Shown here: positions 42,093 to 52,000 of the stretch, in pieces
How the letters are laid out: each line of letters opens with the position of its first letter
Position numbering within the stretch: position 1 is the first letter of the stretch
Source of the DNA: CAWKGC01 sp963849005
Lineage (GTDB): Bacteria > Pseudomonadota > Gammaproteobacteria > Burkholderiales > Usitatibacteraceae
Length of the DNA: 64,000 nucleotides
Assembly (NCBI GenBank): GCA_963849005.1
Contig: CAWKGC010000019.1
Span: 124,001 to 188,000 of the forward strand
Direction: 5' to 3'
The notes under the pieces: generated by a model
Told to the model about the DNA's origin: nothing
The model's input: the letters and a program-made list of their open reading frames with translations, nothing else
Database searches by the model: none
Translations under genes and position numbers: made by a program

Positions 42093-42362
42093 GTGGCGAG
42101 AATGATCCATTGCGTGAAGCTCGGCCGCGAGGCCGAAGGGCTCGATTTCCCGCCCTACCCGGGGGAGCTCGGCAAGCAGCTCTGGGAAAAAGTGTCGAAA
42201 GAGGCCTGGAAGGGCTGGCTCGAGCACCAGAAGATGCTGGTCAACGAGAACCGCCTGAACCTCTCGGACCCGCGCGCGAGGAAATACCTCGAGGAGCAGA
42301 TGCGCCGCCACTTCTTCGGCGAGGGCGCCGACGCGGCCATGGGGTTCGTGCCGAAAGACTAG
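42093..42362 (+). CDS. yggX: Fe(2+)-trafficking/oxidative damage protection protein YggX
   Basis: The GTG start at 42093 (MARMIHCVKLGREAEGL) gives 89 residues, as in E. coli YggX (91). Motifs LDFPPYPGELGKQLWE, KEAWKGWLEHQKMLVNENRLN and ARKYLEEQMRRHFFG are all characteristic. It protects iron-sulfur clusters from oxidants or helps iron handling, mechanism not fully known. It is coupled to argA (2-base gap), and the REP-like element follows its stop immediately. Confidence 0.9.
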   Translation: MARMIHCVKLGREAEGLDFPPYPGELGKQLWEKVSKEAWKGWLEHQKMLVNENRLNLSDPRARKYLEEQMRRHFFGEGADAAMGFVPKD

Positions 42363-42365
42363 AAA

Positions 42366-42490
42366 CCGGGGTCAGATACGCAATTTGGGGTCAGAGACGT
42401 AATATCGGGCGCAAGCAGGGACAACGGGGGTCAGAGCCGTAATATCTCGGCGCAATTGCATTGCGCGGCGATATTACGGCTCTGACCCCC
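42366..42490. repeat. REP-like repeat cluster with perfect 21-bp inverted arms; probable bidirectional terminator
   Basis: Three copies of the core GGGGTCAGA(G/T)(A/C)CGTAAT or relatives begin near 42366, 42387 and 42426. Bases 42426-42446 are the exact inverse of 42470-42490, and an inner GCGCAA/TTGCGC stem extends the hairpin. It separates yggX from the convergent phoU, so it may end transcription in both directions. The core is the one seen at 15602-15779. Confidence 0.85.
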
Positions 42491-42496
42491 TTCTTC

Positions 42497-43210
42497 CTAG
42501 TCGTTGCTGGCGGTCTCGCGCTCGAACTCTTCCGCCGTCACGTGGCGGACATCCTTGCCCTTCACCAGGTAGACCACGTATTCGCTCATGTTCTTGGCGT
42601 GGTCGCCAATGCGCTCGAGCGCCTTGGCGATGAACAGGATCTCGATCGAGGTCGAGATGGTGCGCGCGTCTTCCATCATGAAGGTGATCAGCTGGCGCAG
42701 GATGCCGCGGAACTGGTCGTCGAGGAGGCGGTCCTGCTTCACCACGGCGGCGGCGGAGACGAGGTCCAGCCTCGCGAAGGCGTCCAGCGATTTCTTCAGC
42801 ATGTCGATCGCATAGCCCGCGGCGATCTTCACCTCGTTGAAGCGCGGCAGCATCAGCCTTTCCGAGGAGTAGATCAGCTTGGTCATGCGCGCGATCTTCT
42901 CCGCCTCGTCGCCGATGCGCTCGAGGTCCGTGATCATCTTGATGATGGTCATGATCATGCGCAGGTCCTGCGCGGCGGGCTGGCGGCGGGCGATGATGTG
43001 GCTGCAGTCCTCGTCGATCTGGACTTCCAGCGCGTTCACGCGGTGGTCGTCCGTGACCACCTGCTGGGCGAGCTCGAGGTCGCCGGAGGAAAGAGCTTCG
43101 ATCGCGGTGACGATCTGGGTCTCGACCAGCCCCCCCATCTGCAGCACGCGGGAGCGCACCGTCTCCAGCTCGGCGTCGAACTTCTTGGAATAGTGGTCCT
43201 GGGTATTCAT
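42497..43210 (-). CDS. phoU: Phosphate transport/signal regulator PhoU
   Basis: The 237-residue protein is a double three-helix PhoU repeat. It begins HYSKKFDAELETVRSRVLQMG. Metal-binding-type ExxxD segments are DLERIGDEAEKIARM and ALERIGDHAKNMSEY, in the first and second halves respectively. It restrains the PhoR-Pst signalling system in the cytoplasm. No pst or phoBR genes are adjacent here, which is common when phoU stands alone. The 3' end touches the REP-like hairpin. Confidence 0.92.
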   Translation of the reverse strand: MNTQDHYSKKFDAELETVRSRVLQMGGLVETQIVTAIEALSSGDLELAQQVVTDDHRVNALEVQIDEDCSHIIARRQPAAQDLRMIMTIIKMITDLERIGDEAEKIARMTKLIYSSERLMLPRFNEVKIAAGYAIDMLKKSLDAFARLDLVSAAAVVKQDRLLDDQFRGILRQLITFMMEDARTISTSIEILFIAKALERIGDHAKNMSEYVVYLVKGKDVRHVTAEEFERETASND

Positions 43211-43288
43211 CTAGGTCGCGCTCTTTCCCGGGCGGTGTCGCCCAATACGGCATGCTAGGAGTGCCATGTTACAGAACCATGACGGCAA

Positions 43289-43954
43289 TCATGCGGCTCT
43301 CTTGATGGTGCGCACGCCCGAGGCCCCGCCCAGCAGGAGAACATCGGCGGGCCGCAGGGCGAAAATGCCGTTGGTGACCACCCCGGGAATCTGGTTCAGG
43401 CGGCTTTCCAGCTCGGCGGGCTTGAGGATCGTGAGCCCGTGCACGTCGAGGATCAGGTTGCCGTTGTCGGTGGTGAAGCCCTGGCGCAATGCCGGTTGGC
43501 CGCCGAGCTTCACCAGTTCACGCGCCACGAAACTGCGCGCCATCGGGATGACTTCGACCGGCAGCGGGAACTTTCCCAGCACCGGCACCAGTTTCGACTC
43601 GTCGGCGATGCACACGAACTTGCGGCTGGCCTGCGCGACGATCTTTTCCCGCGTGAGCGCGCCGCCGCCGCCCTTGATCATCGCGAGGTGCTCCGTGACC
43701 TCGTCGGCGCCGTCGACATAGACCGCGCAGCCGTCGGTGTTGTTCAACTCGATCACGGGCACGCCCAGCGCCTTGAGCCTGTCGGCGGAAGCGACCGAAC
43801 TGGCGACCGCGCCGGAGATCCGCGCCTTGATGCGCGCCAGCGCGTCGATGAAGCAGTTCACGGTCGAGCCGGTGCCGACGCCGACGATGTCGTCGTTCCC
43901 GACGTAGGCGATGGCGGCTTCCGCGGCGAGCCGCTTGAGTTCGTTCTGGTCCAT
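43289..43954 (-). CDS. rpiA: Ribose-5-phosphate isomerase A
   Basis: The ATG at 43954 (MDQNELKRLAAEAAIAYVG) yields 221 residues. It has the RpiA motifs VGVGTGSTVNCFI, DGADEV at about 80-85 and KGGGGALTREKI, followed by ADESKLV. It interconverts ribulose 5-phosphate and ribose 5-phosphate. An upstream open frame to 44008 includes the ilvA promoter region and is unsupported. It is divergent from ilvA. Confidence 0.94.
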   Translation of the reverse strand: MDQNELKRLAAEAAIAYVGNDDIVGVGTGSTVNCFIDALARIKARISGAVASSVASADRLKALGVPVIELNNTDGCAVYVDGADEVTEHLAMIKGGGGALTREKIVAQASRKFVCIADESKLVPVLGKFPLPVEVIPMARSFVARELVKLGGQPALRQGFTTDNGNLILDVHGLTILKPAELESRLNQIPGVVTNGIFALRPADVLLLGGASGVRTIKRAA

Positions 43955-44054
43955 GTCCTGCCCCGGATGGCGATCAGTCAGCATAGCCCGGGCGAGCGCG
44001 CGGCACAACGCGAGGCGGACTTCCTGCTAATCTTCGCGGTCGGGAGAAGAAAAA

Positions 44055-45566
44055 GTGAAAGACGACTACCTCAGGAAAATCCTGTCGGCGCGCGTGTACG
44101 ACGTGGCCATCGAAAGCCCGCTGGACCGCCTTCGCGTGCTTTCGGGGCGCACCGCCAATGAAGTGCTGCTCAAGCGCGAGGACCTGCAACCGGTGTTCTC
44201 GTTCAAGTTGCGCGGGGCGTACAACAAGATGGCGCACCTTTCGCCGGCCGCGCTCAAGCGCGGCGTGATCTGCGCCAGCGCGGGAAACCATGCGCAGGGC
44301 GTGGCGCTGGCCGCCCAGCGGCTGGGCACCTCCGCCACCATCGTCATGCCGGTGACGACGCCGCGCATCAAGATCGACGCCGTGGCCGCGCGCGGCGCCA
44401 GGGTGGTCCTGCACGGGGACTCCTACCATGAGGCCTACCTGCACAGCCGGATGCTGGCGCGCGACAAGGGCCTTGCCTTCGTCCATCCCTACGACGACCC
44501 GCTGGTGATCGCCGGGCAGGGCACGATCGGCATGGAGATCCTGCGCCAGCACCAGCACCCCATCCACGCGGTGTTCGTGCCGGTGGGCGGGGGCGGGCTG
44601 ATCGCCGGGATCGCCGCCTACGTGAAGCGCGTGTCGCCCGAGACCAGGGTGATCGGCGTGCAGCCGGTGGACTCCAACGCGATGCAGGCCTCGCTCAAGG
44701 CGGGGCGGCGGGTGACGCTCAAGCACGTGAACCTGTTCGCCGACGGCGTCGCGGTAAAGCAGGTCGGCCGCGAGACCTTCCGGCTGGCGCGCGCCTTCGT
44801 CGACGAGATGGTGCTGGTCGACACCGACGAGATCTGCGCGGCGATCAAGGACATCTACGAGGACACGCGCGCGATCATGGAGCCCGCGGGCGGGCTGGGC
44901 GTCGCGGGTGCGAAGCGCTGGCTGGAACGCCACCGCATCCAGGGCAAGACCGTGGTGGCGATCGCCTGCGGGGCGAACATGAACTTCGACCGGCTGCGCT
45001 TCGTCGCCGAGCGCGCCGAGCTGGGAGAGCACCGCGAGGCGGTGCTGGCGGTGAGCATTCCGGAGAAGCCGGGAAGCTTCCGCGCCCTGTGCGCGCTCCT
45101 GGGACGGCGCAACGTGACCGAATTCAACTACCGACTTTCCGATCGCAAGGTCGCGCACATTTTCCTCGGCGTGCAGGTGGGCGAGCGCTCCGAGATCGAC
45201 CGCCTCGTCGCCGACCTGCGCGGCGCGGGATTCAAGGCGGTGGACCTGTCGGACAACGAGCTGGCCAAGTTGCACGTGCGCCATACCGTCGGGGGGCGCA
45301 TGCCCGGAGACGGCGAGGAGATGCTCTACCGCTTCGAGTTCCCGGAGCGGCCGGGCGCGCTGATGAACTTCCTCACGCACATGGGCTCGGGCTGGAACAT
45401 CACGCTGTTCCACTACCGCAACCACGGCGCCGACGTTGGCCGCGTGCTGGTGGGCCTGCAGGTGCCGCACAAGGAGCGCGCCGCCTTCAGGCGCTTCCTG
45501 AAGGACATCGGCTACGACTTCGCGGACGAGACGGGCAACCCCGCCTACCGCCTGTTCCTGCGCTAG
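44055..45566 (+). CDS. ilvA: Threonine ammonia-lyase, biosynthetic
   Basis: The 503-residue PLP enzyme has SFKLRGAYNKM with Lys51 as the predicted PLP lysine, SAGNHAQGVAL, and the phosphate loop VGGGGLIAGIA. From about residue 330 onward there are two ACT-like domains (PGSFRALCALL, then PGALMNFLTHMG), which sense isoleucine and valine in family members. It deaminates threonine to 2-oxobutanoate as the first step to isoleucine. It is transcribed divergently from rpiA. The sequence is intact. Confidence 0.94.
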   Translation: MKDDYLRKILSARVYDVAIESPLDRLRVLSGRTANEVLLKREDLQPVFSFKLRGAYNKMAHLSPAALKRGVICASAGNHAQGVALAAQRLGTSATIVMPVTTPRIKIDAVAARGARVVLHGDSYHEAYLHSRMLARDKGLAFVHPYDDPLVIAGQGTIGMEILRQHQHPIHAVFVPVGGGGLIAGIAAYVKRVSPETRVIGVQPVDSNAMQASLKAGRRVTLKHVNLFADGVAVKQVGRETFRLARAFVDEMVLVDTDEICAAIKDIYEDTRAIMEPAGGLGVAGAKRWLERHRIQGKTVVAIACGANMNFDRLRFVAERAELGEHREAVLAVSIPEKPGSFRALCALLGRRNVTEFNYRLSDRKVAHIFLGVQVGERSEIDRLVADLRGAGFKAVDLSDNELAKLHVRHTVGGRMPGDGEEMLYRFEFPERPGALMNFLTHMGSGWNITLFHYRNHGADVGRVLVGLQVPHKERAAFRRFLKDIGYDFADETGNPAYRLFLR

Positions 45567-45588
45567 CCCTGCGCGGCCCGGCCGGGCG

Positions 45589-46032
45589 TCACGCCGGCCA
45601 GTTCTTGATGTACTTCTTCAGCAGCTCGTTCTCGAACAGCGCATCCTTCACCGCGCTGCGCGCGATGTCGTGGAACGAGATGATGCCGAGCAGCTCGTCG
45701 CCGCGGCGCACCGGGACGTGGGTCACGTGGTACTCGGTCATCAGGCCGCGCAGGGCGTCGACCGAGTCTTCGGGCGCGACGCAAACGGGTTCGCGCACCA
45801 TGACTTCCTCGGCGCGCGCGTCGAGGAGGCGCTCTCCCATCATGTCCAGCCCGCGCAGCAGTTCGCGCAGCGTGATGAGCCCGGCCATGCGGCCGCCTTC
45901 CATCACCAGCGCGGAGCTGATGTTGCTCGAGACCATGAGGCGAACCGCCTCGCGGACCGAGGCGCCGGGAGCGACCGAGTGCAGGGCGGACCCTTTTGCC
46001 GCCTTGTCGTCGAGGAGTTCCTGTACGTCCAA
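45589..46032 (-). CDS. CBS-domain pair protein
   Basis: I choose TTG at 46032 because the upstream part of the open frame overlaps tRNA-Thr. The product has about 147 residues and two CBS motifs, with LRELLRGLDMM after the first and VTHVPVRRGDELLGIIS in the second. Such small paired CBS proteins often bind adenine nucleotides or ions and sense energy state, but the role here is unknown. It lies 25 bases after the tRNA and in the same direction, so it may be processed from a common transcript. Confidence 0.7.
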   Translation of the reverse strand: MDVQELLDDKAAKGSALHSVAPGASVREAVRLMVSSNISSALVMEGGRMAGLITLRELLRGLDMMGERLLDARAEEVMVREPVCVAPEDSVDALRGLMTEYHVTHVPVRRGDELLGIISFHDIARSAVKDALFENELLKKYIKNWPA

Positions 46033-46056
46033 GGCTCGGGGAAAGGGCTGGGGAAG

Positions 46057-46132
<76 letters not shown>

Positions 46133-46153
46133 GTTGCCGACGGCAAGGGAGCA

Positions 46154-46182
46154 ATTATAAGGCCTGCCGGCGTTCCGGGCAA
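46154..46182 (-). promoter_or_regulatory. Sigma70 promoter of tRNA-Thr
   Basis: TTGCCC (46177-46182) and a perfect TATAAT (46154-46159) are spaced by 17 bases on the minus strand. The start would fall about 15 bases before the mature tRNA. Confidence 0.65.
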
Positions 46183-46358
46183 AGCCCGCGGCTGCGCGCC
46201 CGGCCAGGGGCGCCCTGGCAGCACGCAAGCCTGTGACCTGCCTCACATTTCCCTTTCCCGGCCGCCGTTCGCGGGGGCATTCCGGCCGCTCGTCAGGCAG
46301 GCGTGGACGGGGCGGCGCGGCTCCGTAAACTTCCTCCATCCCCAATGGGAGCAATGCC

Positions 46359-46916
46359 ATGAGAAAGCGCAGCGCCGGCTTCAACCTTGTCGAAATCATG
46401 ATCGCGATGGCAATCGTCGCCGTCATGATGGCGCTCGCCGCGCCGGACCTGCGCGACTTCATGCGCAACGCCAGGATCAGCGCGCTCACCAACGACCTGA
46501 TGGCCGACTTGCAGATGGCGCGGACCGAGGCGGTGAAGGCCAACCGCCGCGCCTGGTTCTGCGTGAGCGACGCGGCCAGCGAGGGCCACTGCATGGGCGG
46601 CGGGTGGACCGACAAGTACCGCGCGATCATCGTCGACCTGAACGACAACAACGATTGCGACGTGGGCGATCTCACCGTTCGCCACAAGATAGCCGATTCG
46701 AGCGCGGGGTCGCCGACCGCCACGCTGTCCGGCAACAGCACGTTCGGGGTGACCTTCCTGCCCAGCGGTGTCCTCGCCGGGGGCGCCCAGAGGACATTCA
46801 GGATCTGCGACACGCGCAACGGCCCGAACGGCGTGGCTGCTGCTCCCTTCCTGCATCGCCAGATCACCATCGCGCCCTCCGGCCGCGCCCAGGTCGACCA
46901 GATCAACTGCCAGTGA
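46359..46916 (+). CDS. fimT: GspH/FimT-family minor pseudopilin
   Basis: The ATG at 46359 is chosen because GGAG ends 7 bases upstream. An ATG 5 bases earlier is out of frame. The 185-residue precursor has the class III signal RSAGFNLVEIMIAMAIVAVM, with cleavage between Gly and Phe and Glu at position 5 of the mature chain. The later DLQMARTEAVKANRRAWFC is the FimT/GspH hallmark. It is processed by PilD and primes or modifies type IV pili (or binds DNA in some species). It starts the minor-pilin operon with pilV, pilW, pilX, pilY1 and pilE. Confidence 0.88.
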   Translation: MRKRSAGFNLVEIMIAMAIVAVMMALAAPDLRDFMRNARISALTNDLMADLQMARTEAVKANRRAWFCVSDAASEGHCMGGGWTDKYRAIIVDLNDNNDCDVGDLTVRHKIADSSAGSPTATLSGNSTFGVTFLPSGVLAGGAQRTFRICDTRNGPNGVAAAPFLHRQITIAPSGRAQVDQINCQ

Positions 46917-46924
46917 GTCCCGAC

Positions 46925-47449
46925 ATGAGAAACCTTTCCAGCCGGCGCCAAGCAGGCTTCACGATGATGGAGGTGCTCGTCTCCATCGTCATCATCACCG
47001 TCGGCCTCCTCGGCATCGCCGGGCTGCAGGCGCTTAGCCTGCGCAGCACCGCCGGCGCGGGGCTGAGGACGATTGCCACGCAACTCGCCTACGACATGTC
47101 CGACCGCATGAGGGCGAACCCCGAAGGCATCAGCGTGGGCGCCTACGACACATCGGCCACGCCGGCCTCGGTGCCCACCTGTTACACGAGCACCTGCTCC
47201 TTCCAGCAGATCGCGCAGCAGGACCTGCAGGAGTGGCTCACGCGCGTGCAAGCGCAGCTTCCCGACGGCCAGGCCGTCATCTGCCGCGACGGGACCGACC
47301 CGGAGAATGCCACTTCGACGGCGACCGCCTGCGACAACGACCCCAAGGCGCCGTACTACATCAAGATGTTCTGGAAAGAGGTGAACGATGAAACCGTCGG
47401 TGCATCGGCAGTCCAGGAACGTGTCTTCGTGACGGCCTTCATGCCATGA
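46925..47449 (+). CDS. pilV: Type IV pilus minor pilin PilV
   Basis: The 174-residue precursor starts MRNLSSRRQAGFTMMEVLVS, with a PilD site G-F and Glu5. After the N-terminal helix comes GLLGIAGLQALSLRSTAGAG, the PilV signature. A Cys-rich C-terminal domain follows (CYTSTCSF and CRDGTD), suggesting disulfides. It is a minor pilin that, with PilW, PilX and PilE, primes assembly and carries PilY1. Its stop overlaps the pilW ATG (ATGA). The frame is intact. Confidence 0.87.
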   Translation: MRNLSSRRQAGFTMMEVLVSIVIITVGLLGIAGLQALSLRSTAGAGLRTIATQLAYDMSDRMRANPEGISVGAYDTSATPASVPTCYTSTCSFQQIAQQDLQEWLTRVQAQLPDGQAVICRDGTDPENATSTATACDNDPKAPYYIKMFWKEVNDETVGASAVQERVFVTAFMP

Positions 47450-48297
47450 AAAAACATTCCCCTCCCGGTTGCTTTCCCGTCCCGCCAGCGCGGCTTCTCG
47501 CTGACGGAGTTGATGGTCGCGGTAGTCATCGGACTGGTGATTACCATCGTCGTGTCGCAGGTGTTCCTCGGCAACAAGGACGCCTTCCGCACGCAGGACG
47601 ACGCTTCGCGCATCGCCGAGAACGCGCGCTTCCTCCAATTGGTCCTGAACCGGACGATTCGCAACACCGGCTACGCCTACTGGAACCCGAATGCGGGAGC
47701 GCAGTTCAAGTCGGCCTGGACGGGCAAGACCCAATTGGCCGGCCAGAACGCAACCGGCCCCGGCGGTTCCGACGAGGTGACGGTGTCCTTCTACGGCAGC
47801 TCGCAGACCGCGGGCGGCGCCGAGGACGGCACGGTGCTCACCTGCCACGGCGTCGGCGTGTCCGACGACACCACGATCCAGCCGGCGATCAACAGGTTCT
47901 ATCGTCGCCACCGGCGGCGACGGCCGCCCGGCACTGTTCTGCAGGTCCGACTACAACGGCACGGTGGTGAACCGCGAGCTGGTGCCCGGCGTCGAGTCCT
48001 TCCAGATCCTCTACGGCGAGGACAAGAGCGCCGACTACGTCCCGGAACGCTGGGTGCGCGCGGGCACGGGCGGGCTCGACATGACCAAGGTAGTTGCCTT
48101 GCGCTTCGGCATCGTGCTCTCCAGCCCGAACATCAACACCGCGACCGAGGCCGACGCCAAGACCTACTACGTGTTCGGCGACGGACTATCCCTCGGGCGG
48201 CGACACGGGCACGGCATTCGTTGCGCCCACCGCCGACAACAAGCGCCTCCGCAAGCTTTATTCCTACACCGTAGCCTTGAGAAACCGGGTGCAGTGA
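47446..48297 (+). CDS. pilW: Type IV pilus assembly protein PilW, three +1 indels
   Basis: The gene starts at the ATG overlapping the pilV stop. Three extra bases break the frame: one in the A run 47449-47454, one near 47903 (YRRHR should be YVATGGDG), and one near 48178-48185 (FGDG should lead to DYPSGGD). Removing them gives 283 codons. The corrected N-terminus QRGFSLTELMVAVVIG is a PilD-type prepilin signal. The middle ENARFLQLVLNRTIRNTGY and the C-terminal YSYTVALRNRV are PilW-like. It is a minor pilin needed for pilus assembly and surface presentation of PilY1. Confidence 0.82.
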
Positions 48298-49018
48298 TGG
48301 CCATGAGAAAACTTCCACTTGCGAATCGCCGCGCGCCAGCGGCAAGGCGGCGTCGTCCTGATCGTCGCGCTCCTGTTCCTGATCATGCTCACCATGATCG
48401 GCACCGCGGCGATCAACATGTCCACCGCCGAGGAGCGCATGGCGCGCTCGAACCGCGACTACAACATCGCCTTGCAGGCGGCCGAGGCCGGCGCTGCGCG
48501 ACGCCCAGGCGGACGTGCTCAACACCGGCCCGTGGGCCCAGCCCGTCAAGCGCATCTCCGGCCAGTCCGGCTTCAACGACCAATGCACGCTCGGCATGTG
48601 CCGGGTGCTGGTCGGCGCCGGCCAGCGGGTATGGGAAAAACCGGGCGGAGTGGCGGACGGCGCCTGGCTCACCAACCTGACCGGGCTGGACAAGTCGCGC
48701 ATGGTCGGCACCCATACCGGCAACTATCGCATGCCGACCACCAAGTACCCCGACGAAAGCGTCCCGGCACAGGCGGCGAACAACAACGCCGTCATCGCGC
48801 CGGTGCCGGTGCCGCCTTCGCTCAAGGTCGGCGGGGTCACGCGCCAGCCGCGTTACCTGCTTGAAGTCATGCCGGACGACCGCCCGGGCCAGCGCATCAG
48901 CGCGCAGGCGCTCGGCGGCTACAACACCGGCCTCGAATTCGTCTATCGCGTCACTTCCGTCGGATTCGGCTCCGACGCCAGCACGCGCGTCATGCTGCAG
49001 ATGATGTACAAGCCGTAA
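48297..49018 (+). CDS. pilX: Type IV pilus assembly protein PilX, two +1 indels
   Basis: The ATG at 48297 overlaps the pilW stop (TGATG). Extra bases sit in the A run 48308-48311 and at 48490-48491. Correcting them yields 240 codons with RQRQGGVVLIVALLFLIMLT at the N-terminus and the PilX-defining AEERMARSNRDYNIALQAAE followed by ALRDAQADV. PilX is a minor pilin that connects the pilin core to PilY1 and modulates aggregation or adhesion. The rest of the gene is uninterrupted up to MYKP. Confidence 0.82.
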
Positions 49019-49048
49019 GCCTTGAAGATCCTCCCCGGAGACACGTCA

Positions 49049-52000
49049 ATGAAGCCCAACAGCCTAGTTCAAGAAAAGCCTCGTCAGCCTGGTCGTCCTC
49101 GGGCAGCTGGTCTACCCGGCCGCGTCGTACGGCGCGCCCTCTGAACCTCGCCCAGGCACCGCTGTACGTCGGCGCCAACGTGAAGGCCCAGGTGATGCTC
49201 GACCTGTCCAAGGACAACCAGCTCTACTTCAAGGCCTTCAACGACTACACGGACCTGGACGGCGACGGCGTCATCGAGACGACCTACAAGCACGGCATCG
49301 ACTACTACGGCTATTTCGACAGCTACAAGTGCTACGACTACAACGGCGGCCTCGGCCGCTACGTGCCCATGACCTACAAGCCGAAGGACAAGTCCAAGCC
49401 GGACGGCGATCCCGCAAACCTCGCCGCAAAGTATTGCAGCGGCAACTGGAGCGGCAACTTCCTCAACTGGGTGGCGATGTCGCGCATGGACGAAGTGCGC
49501 AAGCTCCTCTACGGCGGCTTCCGCAGCACCGATGCCACCTCCGGCGCGGGCGGGCTCACGGTGCTCGAGCGCGCCTACCTGCCGACCGACGCGCATTCCT
49601 GGGCCGAAGTACTACAACGGCAGCGATATCTCGCAGCTCACGCCCTTCACCGTCATCAACGCTCCTTCGACCTACAGCAGCACTTCATCGCTCGAGGTCA
49701 CGCGGCCCAGCTTCAAGGTCGGCATCACCAGGTCGGGGAACGACGCCACGGTGACCACGTCGTCGCCCCACAACTACAACGTCGGCCAGTTCGTCTCGAT
49801 CCTGGGCGTGGCGAACGACAACAACTACAACGGTGTGTTCAAGATCGAAACCACGCCCACCGCGAACACGTTCACCTATAAGGTCGACGGGCGGCCTCCC
49901 GACGCCGGCCACCGGCCTGATCAACGTCTTCCCGCGCCAGACCGCCACGATCTCGGTCACGGGCTACCCGCTCTCCCCCGGCGACCAGCTGATCTTTCGC
50001 AACGGCGTGAACATCATCGAGGCCGTGGTGGTATCGACCTCGTCGAACACCGGCTCTCCCACGGTGGAAATCGAGCACGGCGCCGCATCGGGTTCGGGCA
50101 CCTACAGCAACTGGACGATCCAGAACCTGAACTCCACCGGCATCTCCTTCTGCAACACCACGCGCGCCGTCGGGTACAACGGCACGTCGCAGGATCTCGA
50201 CACCAACACCTACCCGCCGCTCATCCGCGCCGCGCTGGGCAACTATTCGCTCTGGGCCGCCAACGAGCGCTGGCAGTGCCAGTGGAGCGAAGAGCGCAAC
50301 GACCAGCAGGGCGGCTTCACCGGCGGCTTCCGCTCCAACGGCAACCGCGCTTCGCAATCGGGCATCTTTGCCGCTGCCGACAATCCGAGCAGCGCGCTGC
50401 ATGCGCCCAGCGGCGGCAACGAGTTCATTGCCCGCGTCGAGGCCTGCAAGACCGGGCTCCTGGGCGAAGAGCGCTGCAAGCAGTACCCCAGCCTCAACTA
50501 CAAGCCGATCGGCCTGCTGCAGGTTTACGGCGACGTCAACCTGATCAACTTCGGGCTGATGACGGGCACCTACGACAAGAACATCTCCGGTGGCGTGCTG
50601 CGCAAGAACGCGAGCTCCTTCAACGACGAGATCAATCTTGCCGGCGACGGCACGTTCAAGTACCCGGCCACCGGCGGCATCGTCGATACGCTGAACCGCC
50701 TGCGGCTCTACGGCTACCGGTATGACAAGGGCACACTACATCACGGGAAGTTCCGGAGTCGATGAAGACTGCCCGTACCAGACCACCGAGCTGGTGCACA
50801 GCGGCGCGGGCACCGGCCAGCGCAACGAGGGCCTTTGCGCGACTTGGGGCAACCCGATGTCGGAAATCTTCCTCGAGTCGCTGCGCTATCTCGCGGGCAA
50901 GAGCGCGAACCCGGCCTTCCAGGCGGGCGGCAGCGGCAAGGACGCCAAGCTGGGCCTCAAGGAGGCGACCTGGGTCGACCCGCTCAGCAACGCCAACTTC
51001 TGCGCCCCACTCAACGTGCTCCTGTTCAACACCGCGTCCTCGACCTATGACGACGACCAGTTTGCCGGCATCTCCGACATCGGCGCCAGCACGACCGCAC
51101 AGTCGCTCACCACTCAGGTGGGCGCGATGGAAGGCATCAACGGCAAATCGTGGTTCGTCGGAAACATCGGCGCCACCATCACCGACAACTGCACGCCCAA
51201 GGTGGTCGGCGGCCTGGGCGACGTGAACGGCATCTGCCCGGAATCGGCCGCGTACAACGGCACCTACCTGATGGCGGGCATTGCCTACCAGGCCCATACC
51301 AACAAGATCCGCACCGACCTCACGATACCGCCGGACCCGAACAAGCTGTTCACCCGGGCGCTCAAGGTCGACACCTACGGCATCGCGCTTGCCACGACCA
51401 CGCCGAAGATCGTGATCCCCGTTCCGGGGGTCGCAGGGCAGAAAGTCACCATCCTTCCCGCCTACCGGCTCGACCTCGGCACGCGCTTCGGCGGCGGCAC
51501 GATCGTCGACTTCAAGGTGGTCAGGCAGGACCTCGCTGGCGGCACCGGGCGCTTCTACGTGAACTGGGAAGACTCGGGCTTCGGCGGCGACTACGACCAG
51601 GACGTGATCGGCATCATCGACTACTGCGTGAAGACCGCCTCGACGAGCTGCACCGTGACGAAGCCCGACGGCTCGACGTTTGTTCCGCCCAACGATACGG
51701 TCACGGTGTCCACGGACGTGATCGCGGCGGCCACGGCCAACCCGCAGGGCTTCGGCTATGTCATCAGCGGCACCAAGCAGGACGGCGTGCACTACCACTC
51801 GGGCATCTACGGATTCACCTATCCGCCCGCGCCGCAGACGATCGCGGTGCCGCCTTCGCCGAACAACTATTACCCCGCGGTCGCGCTCGATGCCGCGACC
51901 AACGGCGTGCTGGGCTGCGCGGGCTGCAACATCACGGACCCGCGCACGTCCTGGACCTACGAGCTCATCGGTGGCTCGACGGCAGCCACGGGCACGCTCG

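Noticed and set aside
46133..46358. Sigma54 promoter for the pilus operon
   Set aside because: I looked for a -24/-12 GG...GC pair before fimT and saw none that fits. The stretch holds the tRNA promoter, the fimT SD and otherwise nothing recognisable.
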